Source of the DNA: DATGEP01 sp035310125
GTDB taxonomy: Bacteria; Chloroflexota; Ktedonobacteria; Ktedonobacterales; JADMIN01
Length of the DNA: 7,026 nucleotides
Assembly: GCA_035310125.1 (NCBI GenBank)
Contig: DATGEP010000041.1
Location: forward strand, 1-7,026
Reading direction: 5' to 3'
Positions 1 to 4,734 of the stretch are shown here, piece by piece. A program made the translations under genes and the position numbers. Each line of letters begins with the position of its first letter. The first letter of the stretch is position 1. The notes beneath the pieces were generated by a model that was not told the origin of the DNA, ran no database searches, and saw only the letters and a list, made by a program, of their open reading frames with translations.

Positions 1-1
1 C

Positions 2-163
2 GCGCTCACCACTGATTGGATTTACGATGACACGCTCGTCTGGCGGGAGACCCGTCGCACCAGCGACACGTAGCGCTTCGACAGCTTGCCCAGTGCGTGC
101 CAGCGTCGCCTCGCCGCCTTCTGGAACCCGCGCCAGGTGCGTTTTGTTTGTATTCTTCCCCAT
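2..163 (-). CDS. Probable cupin-domain protein, N-terminal part (runs off left edge)
   Basis: An open frame starts at an ATG (163-161) and runs without a stop for 54 codons to the left edge, so the C-terminus is outside the window. A purine-rich GAGGGGAG lies about 11 bases upstream and can serve as SD. The peptide begins MGKNTNKTHLARVPEGGEA and ends in DERVIVNPISGER. The 'VNPxSGER' turn resembles the segment just before the first beta strands of many single-domain cupins, and that is the only basis for the family call; no metal-binding cupin histidines are visible because that part is missing. A possible -10 (TACAAT on the minus strand, 220-215) has no convincing -35. I am fairly sure this is a gene start and much less sure of its family. 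Confidence 0.45.
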   Translation of the reverse strand, partial: MGKNTNKTHLARVPEGGEATLARTGQAVEALRVAGATGLPPDERVIVNPISGER

Positions 164-189
164 GTTAGTGGCCACTCCCCTCGCAGGTT

Positions 190-336
190 CAGCATGGTGC
201 ACGTCTCCACCTCGATTGTACGCGACTCATCAACGTTTGGTATGAATTGAACTGCGACGTATCCATGCGCCAAGAGTGAGGAGCGCCGAGTACCTGAATT
301 GACCTCTTCCCATGGCCGACCTGTATCCGTATTCAT
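190..336 (-). pseudogene. Protein-like stretch of unknown family, probably a decayed gene end
   Basis: This is the only protein-like part of the gap at 164-549. On the minus strand, after an ATG at 336-334 without a usable SD, the frame reads MNTDTGRPWEEVNSGTRRSS and goes on through a hydrophobic LLAHGYVAVQFIP segment to an acidic SRTIEVET segment. The composition looks like a folded protein, unlike the arginine-rich shadow frames around it. Upstream sequence in the same and a neighbouring frame (about 340-510) is hydrophobic or mixed and may be more of the same gene in a shifted frame. Downstream the frame runs into the start of the cupin-like gene. I do not recognise the family. It could also be chance coding-like sequence. 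Confidence 0.22.
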
Positions 337-549
337 GACACGGTATGCGCTGGGAGAAGAGCATGACAAGGCGCGCGAGATCGGGATTGAGCCGCAGCGA
401 GGCGGCACCTTGGTGATCTTTGCGCAGGTGGCTTCGGCCCAAACTCTCCCTCACGAAGAGAACCTGAAGCCACAAGGGCAAGGTAAACCATACCAGCCCA
501 GACGCCGCCAACACATAGGGTAGCGACTGGGCCGGCGCGAGAGCCTTCG

Positions 550-960
550 CTATGCCTTTTCGATAGTAACCATCCAGTTAATGCCGAATTTGTCTGTGAG
601 CCAGCCAACCTCGGCGCCTGATGGTTGCTTGATCAGCGGCATCTTCGTTTTACCGCCCTCGGCAAGGTCGTTGAAGATCGTGGTGAGCCGGTCTTTGTCC
701 GTCCCACCCAGAGCAATGGCCATGTGCTCGCCGATTGCAGCAGGGTAATCAGGGTGGCCGTCAGAGGCGAAAATGTGCACGCCATCAGCATCGAGCTGCG
801 CGTGCGCGATGCGATCTCCGGGGCCGGCTGGCTGGGAGATGCCCTGCTTGTTGACGGCATTCAGGACGAGCGTGCCGCCTAGCAGATGGTGATAAAACTC
901 CATCGCCTCGCGGGCTCGCCCCTGAAAGTTGATATATGGGCCAATATGGATTGTGCTCAT
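550..960 (-). CDS. VOC-superfamily protein, PhnB-like (glyoxalase fold)
   Basis: This complete 136-residue protein starts at ATG 960-958, chosen because GAGGAGGAG sits about 6 bases upstream and because the family begins at this point; the longer frame reaching 1044 has no SD. Residues 1-30 carry the PhnB-like pattern of a beta strand (IGPYINFQG) followed by REAMEFYHHLLGG. The middle has IAHAQLDADGVHIFASD, and the end carries GWLTDKFGINWMV, the hallmark C-terminal strand of PhnB / 3-demethylubiquinone-methyltransferase-like VOC proteins. Length and order match the family. Members are small cytoplasmic dimers; many have no proven substrate, and the PhnB name does not imply a phosphonate role. 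A sigma-70-type promoter with an internal inverted repeat lies upstream, and the gene is divergent from the ECF41 sigma remnant. Family call secure; substrate unknown. Confidence 0.9.
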   Translation of the reverse strand: MSTIHIGPYINFQGRAREAMEFYHHLLGGTLVLNAVNKQGISQPAGPGDRIAHAQLDADGVHIFASDGHPDYPAAIGEHMAIALGGTDKDRLTTIFNDLAEGGKTKMPLIKQPSGAEVGWLTDKFGINWMVTIEKA

Positions 961-1042
961 TTTCTCTCCTCCTCGAGTCTTCGAATGTCTTTGCCGCACC
1001 GGGTAACTGACCACCCCAATACAGTGACGACCGCCCACACAC

Positions 1043-1070
1043 ATTCTACGGGAGCCAGTCTCCCTGTCAA
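1043..1070 (-). promoter_or_regulatory. Sigma-70-type promoter of the VOC gene
   Basis: On the minus strand there is a perfect -35 TTGACA (1070-1065), a 16-base spacer, and a -10 TAGAAT (1048-1043), one mismatch from consensus. Transcription would start near 1036, leaving about 75 bases of leader before the VOC ATG at 960. It is the strongest housekeeping-type promoter I can see in the window. Its -35 is the reverse complement of part of the ECF41-like -35 on the opposite strand. Confidence 0.6.
1050..1064. promoter_or_regulatory. Inverted repeat inside the promoter spacer, candidate operator
   Basis: GGGAG-CCAGT-CTCCC is a perfect 5-5-5 inverted repeat that fills the spacer between the -35 and -10 of the VOC promoter. 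A dimeric regulator bound here would block that promoter, or could distort the spacer in MerR fashion. No regulator gene in the window is an obvious partner. Short inverted repeats also arise by chance in GC-rich DNA, so function is inferred from position. Confidence 0.4.
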
Positions 1071-1091
1071 ATCAGTTGGATTTCGCTCGTC
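1065..1091 (+). promoter_or_regulatory. ECF41-like promoter of the truncated sigma gene
   Basis: TGTCAAA (1065-1071), 16 bases, then CGTC (1088-1091). ECF41 sigma factors are known to recognise a TGTCACA / CGTC bipartite motif with about this spacing and often control their own gene. The match has one mismatch in the -35. It lies about 36 bases before the start codon of an ECF41-like sigma remnant, as expected for autoregulation. The -35 is shared back-to-back with the VOC promoter, so part of the match could be explained by that TTGACA. Confidence 0.45.
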
Positions 1092-1127
1092 GCACCTATG
1101 ACGAAACACAGCGAGGGAATGTGACGA

Positions 1128-1335
1128 ATGGAAGAACACAACCACCTGGCGGAGCGCTTCGAGCGCCACCGAACCCACCTGCGGGCGGTGGCCTACCAGA
1201 TGCTCGACTCGCTAAGCGAGGCGGACGGCGACGTGCAGAAATCATGGCTCCGCATCAGCCGCGCCGGCACGAGCGGCGCAGCCAACCTCGGGCGCTGGCC
1301 GTCCGGCCTCGCTGCCTTCCTGAGGTCAGTGCCTA
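1128..1335 (+). pseudogene. Truncated ECF41/SigJ-like RNA polymerase sigma factor
   Basis: From ATG 1128, with GAGGGAA upstream as SD, residues 1-57 read as the sigma region 2 start of an ECF41-type factor: ERFERHRTHLRAVAYQMLDS, then SLSEADGDVQKSWLR and NLGRW. In the usual family form the last motif continues as W-L-T-x-V-V-A-R-V-C-L. Here that continuation appears in another frame (LAVRPRCLPEV from about 1295), which fits loss of one copy of a 4-base CTGG tandem near 1296-1299. Similarity ends near 1330, directly before the converging DUF5996 stop at 1340. All of region 4 and the C-terminal SnoaL-like domain typical of ECF41 are absent. Even if translated, the roughly 88-residue product could not act as a normal sigma factor. 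The family call is good; the exact indel is inferred from recalled relatives. Confidence 0.75.
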
Positions 1336-1339
1336 CACT

Positions 1340-2320
1340 TCAACGCTCAAGCGCCGCGCGATCCCAACCCGCCAGGGTTGCGCCGGCCTCATAAGTACTC
1401 TGGACGAAGTCAAGCAGCATGGCGTCCGGGTCGGTCGCGGTGCGCACAGTCTCATACGGCAGGATGAACTCGCCCATCTCCCGGTTGTTCGCGCAAGCGG
1501 AAGGCTGTATCACCGCCTCCGCGAAACCTGGCGGCTCGGGCGCCATGTAGGCATAAAAGGCGGCCTCCGCTACGGGGCCACCAGGCGTGCCGGGCCAAAA
1601 GCCGCAGCTCCACAGCTCGTGCGAATACGCCTCGCGAGTCACGTGGTCCGCCCCCGGTCGCTCCGGCGCGCGCCGCCCAGAGAAACGGGTCAGCGCCAGA
1701 TCGAAGCTGCCCCAGAAGAAATGGACTGGGCTGCTCTTGCCGAGGAAGCGCGCACGGAACGGCTGGAGCACGCGCTCCGATTGCACCAGAATGCGCCACC
1801 AGCGTGTAGCGTAGTCAGCATCATAGGCAGCGTGCTCCTCATCTTCGTCGCAGCGAATAGGATTCTTGATCTCTTGCGGCAACGGATTGATCGTCACCTC
1901 GATGCCGAGCGAGCGTAAGATAGCCATGAACTCGCGATAGAAGTCGGCGACTGAGCGGGGATACAGCGCCATAGCGCGTGTCCCGCCCGTGCTGGCTCGT
2001 ACCCAGAGCATATGGTCGAGGAAGTCGAAAGCGACTTCGAAGGAGTCTCTGCCATTCGGAATGGACGTGGTCGTTAACCCGCGCGGCGTGACATAGAGAG
2101 TCACAGCCCACCAGTGATTGAGGGGTGGACTCAAGGCGAGCCGTACCTTGCCGACAATCTGGGTCCACAGGTGCAGTGTCGCGTACGTGTCCCGCCACGC
2201 ATCGAGCGGGAGCGACGGCCAGACTTCCGAGAGTTCAGATCGCGACTGGACCTGAACCAACGTTCCACGCTCGTCCCCGTCCACGTCAGCGGGTTGCGAG
2301 CCAGATGTCAGATCACCCAT
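1340..2320 (-). CDS. DUF5996 family protein
   Basis: This complete protein of 326 residues starts at ATG 2320-2318, with AGAGGTAA about 6 bases upstream as SD. It is recognised as DUF5996 by conserved blocks in order: WPSLPLDAWRDTYATLHLWT near residue 34, HWWAVTLYVTPRGLTT near 69, RSVADFYREFMAIL near 122, CDEDEEHAAYDADY near 157, SPVHFFWGSFDLALTRFSGR near 196, and RTATDPDAMLLDFVQSTYEA near 294. The many Trp, His and Asp residues suggest an enzyme or ligand-binding protein, but the family has no established function that I know. There is no signal peptide or membrane helix. Its start overlaps the end of a small broken frame by 13 bases. Its stop lies 5 bases beyond the last recognisable part of the converging ECF41 remnant. 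The frame is intact, in contrast to its neighbours. Confidence 0.85.
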   Translation of the reverse strand: MGDLTSGSQPADVDGDERGTLVQVQSRSELSEVWPSLPLDAWRDTYATLHLWTQIVGKVRLALSPPLNHWWAVTLYVTPRGLTTTSIPNGRDSFEVAFDFLDHMLWVRASTGGTRAMALYPRSVADFYREFMAILRSLGIEVTINPLPQEIKNPIRCDEDEEHAAYDADYATRWWRILVQSERVLQPFRARFLGKSSPVHFFWGSFDLALTRFSGRRAPERPGADHVTREAYSHELWSCGFWPGTPGGPVAEAAFYAYMAPEPPGFAEAVIQPSACANNREMGEFILPYETVRTATDPDAMLLDFVQSTYEAGATLAGWDRAALER

Positions 2321-2510
2321 GGAATTACCTCTGTTGAATGCGCGGCATCCTGCGATTCTTGCGAACCACCCCGCGCCATCCGGGCAGTCATTGCCCGCAT
2401 CGTCTCGTCATCGTAGCCGCCCACATGCAGTTGACTGTCAAATTAGAGTGTAGGCGTCCCCCCCAACGAACGTGGTCACTGTCATGGACGAGAACCGTCA
2501 GCTCAGCCAT
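2308..2510 (-). pseudogene. Small gene of unknown function, apparently frameshifted
   Basis: ATG 2510-2508 has a near-ideal SD, AAGGAGAT, 5-6 bases upstream, better than that of most genes here. The direct frame reads MAELTVLVHDSDHVRWGG and continues to a stop at 2388, giving about 40 residues with an unconvincing end. Another minus-strand frame in the same stretch reads much more like protein: DSQLHVGGYDDETMRAMTAR and on to a TGA at 2310-2308, 13 bases inside the DUF5996 gene. A run of seven Gs (minus strand, 2464-2458) lies just after the 18th codon and is a likely slip point. The best reading is a gene of roughly 65 residues, once co-transcribed with and overlapping DUF5996, now broken by indels. 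I do not recognise the family. An intact 40-residue peptide is the alternative. Confidence 0.35.
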
Positions 2511-2763
2511 TGCTGATCTCCTTCCTCTGGATGGCGGGGAGCCAGTGCCAGAAACCTGTTTAGTGGAGTGCTGGTTCTTGGAGTCATCGCAACATCCACC
2601 GCACTGTATCACGGAAATTCGCCCGCCATCTATTCGCCCATCGACGTCCATCCTCCCGCGGGACCGTCGCGACCATCCAGACGAATCGTGTTCATCCCGG
2701 CGCCGCGCTCTATGCGGAGTCTGTAGCTGACGTGTCCATCCTTGCTGGGCGTCATCCAACGCG
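2511..2763. other. Stretch without a recognisable gene
   Basis: Neither strand shows a frame with convincing protein character or an SD-supported start, apart from the SD of the small gene just below 2520. The frames open here are rich in Arg, Ser and Pro, typical of shadow frames in GC-rich DNA. I see no clear promoter, terminator or repeat. It lies between the SDR remnant and the small broken gene and probably holds the 5' leader of the latter. Confidence 0.5.
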
Positions 2764-3017
2764 TCATAACGTCGAGATCAACCCGCCATCAATGACGAAG
2801 TCGGCGCCGGTGACATTTCCGGCGCGGTCGCTCGCCAGGAGCAGGACCAAATCGGCGACCTCCTGGGGATGAGTGAAGCGACCCTTAACAGTGCCTTCGG
2901 CAGCCTGTTTGGCTACAGCGTCCGATTCCTACCGCCGGCATGCGCAATCGTAGCGGCGACGCCTGCTTTCCCCAGCCATAGGTCCGTCACCACAGGCCCT
3001 GGGCTCACCGTGCAGAC
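2764..3017 (-). pseudogene. C-terminal remnant of a short-chain dehydrogenase/reductase (SDR)
   Basis: Two minus-strand frames join to make the last roughly 83 residues of a classical SDR. The first (about 3017 to 2925) reads TVSPGPVVTDLWLGKAG, the loop after the catalytic region that closes over the cofactor (N/T-x-V-S-P-G-P). The second (2925 to the stop TGA at 2766-2764) reads SDAVAKQAAEG, then GRFTHPQEVADLVLLLASDR and GNVTGADFVIDGGLISTL, the standard SDR end. The frames differ by one base at about 2925; restoring one base gives a continuous family-like sequence. The Rossmann glycine motif and the catalytic Ser-Tyr-Lys part are missing and are replaced upstream by unrelated membrane-protein sequence. 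It is therefore non-functional, with no SD or start. Substrate of the parent enzyme unknown. Confidence 0.8.
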
Positions 3018-3023
3018 AGCAGC

Positions 3024-3270
3024 CAGACGGCCGCTACCGCCGATGGCGACCAGCAGACCGGATACGGCGCGCTACCGGCCACCGCCGCGAGGACCGGCGG
3101 GGCGCCGATGAATGTCAACGCCTCCACGAGCCACGTGAGCAGCGGCAACGACCAGGCGTGCAGTTGGCTGAGCGTGCCCGCGTCGTGCGCGCCCGTGGAG
3201 CGAGCAGATCCTCATGGAGCTCGTTCAGCGCCCCAAGCGTGACGGTGATTAGGATCAGACCGAGTACCCG
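3024..3270 (-). pseudogene. Membrane-protein fragment, possibly PAP2-family N-terminus
   Basis: Immediately after the P-type ATPase homology stops, the frame continues without break into a hydrophobic helix (RVLGLILITVTLGALNELHE, to about 3208). After a one-base shift the sequence resumes as HDAGTLSQLHAWSLPLLTWL and ALTFIGAPPVLAAVAG. After another shift, AVSGLLVAIGGSG leads into the SDR remnant. A helix, then 'L-x-x-L-x-x-W-x-L-P', then 'ALTFxGxPPVL' and 'GGSG' resembles the first helices of PAP2 phosphatases, which come before the KxxxxxxRP catalytic motif. That motif is absent, so the assignment rests on hydrophobic pattern and recalled relatives. No start codon with SD is visible. The piece is flanked on both sides by unrelated gene remnants. 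Confidence 0.35.
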
Positions 3271-3770
3271 CAGCGCCCGCACGATGCGCAGCTTATGCTC
3301 GGGGGTCGTCCGCGCATAGATCGCCGTGCGGCCCACCACCTCGCGAAATGCCTCGTCCGAGGTCCGATCCAATTCCGGCCCGGTCAGCAGATCGGACGCC
3401 GCATGAGGGGGTGCAGGGTGTGCGGAATCTCCCGGACCGCCTCTCCCATGTCGCCAGGGCGCATCGCCAGAGTCGCCAATGAGACCCACCTTCCGCGCGA
3501 TGGCACGCGCGGTCAGCGGGTGATCGCCGGTGATCATCACGAGCTGGACACCGGCCGCCTTCGTCGCGGCGACCGCCGGGGCGACCTCCGGCCGCGGCGG
3601 TCCGCCAGCCCGACGAAGCCGACGAAGGTTAGGTCGGTCTCTGGTTCCTCCTGTGTGAGTGGGCCGCTCCTTACGACGGTGCGCTCCGCATCCGGTTGGT
3701 CCGGCAGGGCCTTCTCCGCCAGTGCGAGCACACGTAGTCCCTCGCTGGTCAGCGCGTCCGCGCCGCGCTC
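3271..3770 (-). pseudogene. Internal remnant of a P-type cation-transporting ATPase
   Basis: The remnant starts directly behind the stop codon of the Imm-5-like gene (GAG at 3770-3768). It reads GADALTSEGLRVLALAEKAL, then DLTFVGFVGLAD, the end of the nucleotide-binding domain. A one-base loss at about 3599 shifts the frame, after which PEVAPAVAATKAAGVQLVMI-TGDHPLTARAIA gives the conserved TGD region of the P domain. After a foreign-looking 72-base stretch, LLTGPELDRTSDEAFREVVG and YARTTPEHKLRIVRAL follow. Just where relatives continue into TGDGVNDAP, homology stops. The phosphorylation motif DKTGT, the hinge TGDGxND, and all membrane segments are missing, so it cannot transport ions. The pattern best fits Ca2+/cation-type (type II) ATPases, but the ion cannot be told from this part. 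Confidence 0.8.
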
Positions 3771-4286
3771 TCAGCAGTCAAACACCGACCAGCAGATGGC
3801 GTTCCGCACCCGCTGGTCGTCGAGGACGAGCTCGCGAATCGACTCTGGGAGCTGGGCGCGCTGCCACCGGCACTCGCGTCGCCCGGCGCGCGCGCCGGCT
3901 CCTTCCGGCGCGGCGGCACGGGCGGCCTTGATCGCATAGGCGGCCGCACCGAGCTCGTGCGCGGCGACATGTGCGACGACTGCCGCCTGGCCGGCAGCAT
4001 ATGCGGCATGCCGAGCGGCTCCACTCAACGTTCTTGCCGCAGCCATGGCATGGCCACCCGCCGCCCGCGCCTGAGACATCGTGATCTCGCCACGCACCCA
4101 GGCGCGGGCCTGCTCGATCGCCTGACGCGGTCGCGCGTCCTCAGGCTGCGCCGACTCGAAGTGGTCCAGGACATGCTCCGCGCACACTGCCGCCCACAGG
4201 GCAAGGAGATGGTGATCCGCATCGGTGAGAGTCCCACCGCGACGGATTGTCACGAAACGCGGGTCGCGGACTTTCGGGAGGATCAC
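3771..4286 (-). CDS. Imm-5-like 'putative immunity' family protein
   Basis: A complete, unbroken protein of about 171 residues. I prefer the GTG at 4286-4284: AAGGGG stands 8 bases upstream, and the resulting start (MILPKVRDPRFVTIRRGGTL) matches the short N-terminus usual for the family. A GTG at 4295 would overlap the SD. Blocks: TLTDADHHLLALWAAVCAEH (about 16-35), QPEDARPRQAIEQARAWVRG (about 47-66), then an Ala/His-rich stretch of helices (about 75-120), and CRWQRAQLPESIREL with a C-terminal CWSVFDC. It is probably all-helical and cytoplasmic, with no signal peptide. The family name comes from relatives found beside polymorphic toxins. No toxin or secretion gene is visible here, so an immunity role is unproven. 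Three 10-bp repeats lie just upstream, and its stop abuts the ATPase remnant. Confidence 0.8.
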   Translation of the reverse strand: MILPKVRDPRFVTIRRGGTLTDADHHLLALWAAVCAEHVLDHFESAQPEDARPRQAIEQARAWVRGEITMSQARAAGGHAMAAARTLSGAARHAAYAAGQAAVVAHVAAHELGAAAYAIKAARAAAPEGAGARAGRRECRWQRAQLPESIRELVLDDQRVRNAICWSVFDC

Positions 4287-4300
4287 ATCCAGCACCCCTT

Positions 4301-4330
4301 CTGCTCACATCTACTCACATTTACTCACAT
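4301..4330. repeat. Three 10-bp direct repeats, consensus CTACTCACAT
   Basis: The plus strand reads CTGCTCACAT, CTACTCACAT, TTACTCACAT in perfect 10-base phase. On the minus strand each unit carries ATGTGAGT, so TGTGA half-sites recur every helical turn on one face of the DNA, 15-44 bases upstream of the Imm-5-like start. This could be a small operator array or a slippage product. Each unit also contains ATGTGA, a start codon directly followed by a stop. It is too short and has no spacers, so it is not a CRISPR. Confidence 0.6.
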
Positions 4331-4400
4331 CTGCCCGCTGCCGCGCTCGTATCCCTCGTACACGTTGGCGCTTTTGCCGTGGCCATGACGCCCAGGAGTC

Positions 4401-4655
4401 TTAGCTTTCCACAAGAACATTCAGCCAGGGATGGTGAGGCTGCGCCGTGGCCAAGGTTTTCTTGAGCCATTGGCGACGCTCCTGGTCTACGGCGGGCAGG
4501 GTGTGCATGAAGTCTGCTTCATCCTTCGGGCGACTTCCCTTAGCTTTGTAGAGCAAATAAATCTCAGGGGCCAGATACGGAATCTCGTCGGCGCTGATAC
4601 ATTCTATCGTGGCTATCACGCGCACGATGCTCGGCGCTCGGTAGTTCCTCAAATG
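4401..4655 (-). pseudogene. C-terminal remnant of an AadB-like nucleotidyltransferase
   Basis: The last roughly 84 residues before the TAA at 4403-4401 carry IPYLAPEIYLLYKAKGSRPK, then DEADFMHTLPAVDQERRQWL and HHPWL. The run Y-L-A-P-E-I-x-L-L-Y-K-A-K, then P-K-D-E-A-D-F, then a helix ending in a W-L, then H-P-W-L is typical of the C-terminal part of aminoglycoside-2''-adenylyltransferase-like and related nucleotidyltransferases found widely in soil bacteria. The N-terminal catalytic part, with the acidic metal-binding residues, is absent. The frame continues upstream to 4727 but is no longer family-like, and there is no good SD. It probably cannot act. That the parent gave antibiotic resistance should not be assumed. 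Confidence 0.65.
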
Positions 4656-4685
4656 GCTGCAGGACTCCCCCCGCCCCGATGAAGT

Positions 4686-4712
4686 GCGGCGGCAAGCCCC
4701 ATTGCTCGCCGC
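4686..4712 (-). terminator. Hairpin after the anti-sigma gene, possible terminator
   Basis: GCGGCG (4686-4691) pairs with CGCCGC (4707-4712), and an inner CAA/TTG can extend the stem around a C-rich loop. It begins about 22 bases beyond the anti-sigma stop. On the minus strand no T-tract follows, so if it stops transcription it is not a classical intrinsic terminator. Confidence 0.3.
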
Positions 4713-4734
4713 CTCACGCGTCACCACGAGCAGA

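Noticed and set aside
537..550. Small GCGA/TCGC hairpin at the end of the VOC gene
   Set aside because: A four-base stem with no T-tract is too weak to call a terminator.
961..1044. N-terminal extension of the VOC protein
   Set aside because: The extra 28 residues have no SD at their start, would cover the leader and reach the -10 of the promoter, and are not part of the family. The SD at 966-974 fixes the start at 960.
1076..1918. Plus-strand open frame of 280 codons
   Set aside because: It starts upstream of the ECF41 remnant in a different frame and then runs antisense to DUF5996. Only its short LAVRPRCLPEV part is meaningful, as the frameshifted end of the sigma remnant.
2436..2458. Second ECF41-like promoter (TGTCAAA ... 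CGTC)
   Set aside because: The spacing is only 12 bases, outside the expected range, and nothing plus-stranded follows.
3295..3939. Plus-strand open frame of 214 codons
   Set aside because: It is antisense to the ATPase remnant and the Imm-5-like gene, Arg/Ser-rich, with no domain and no SD.
4301..4330. CRISPR array
   Set aside because: Units are only 10 bases, directly adjacent with no spacers, and no cas gene is present.
4325..4420. 31-codon minus-strand frame starting MFLWKAKTPGRHGHGKS
   Set aside because: It looks somewhat protein-like (VYEGYERG) but overlaps the nucleotidyltransferase end, has no SD, and ends in the 10-bp repeats. I could not assign it.
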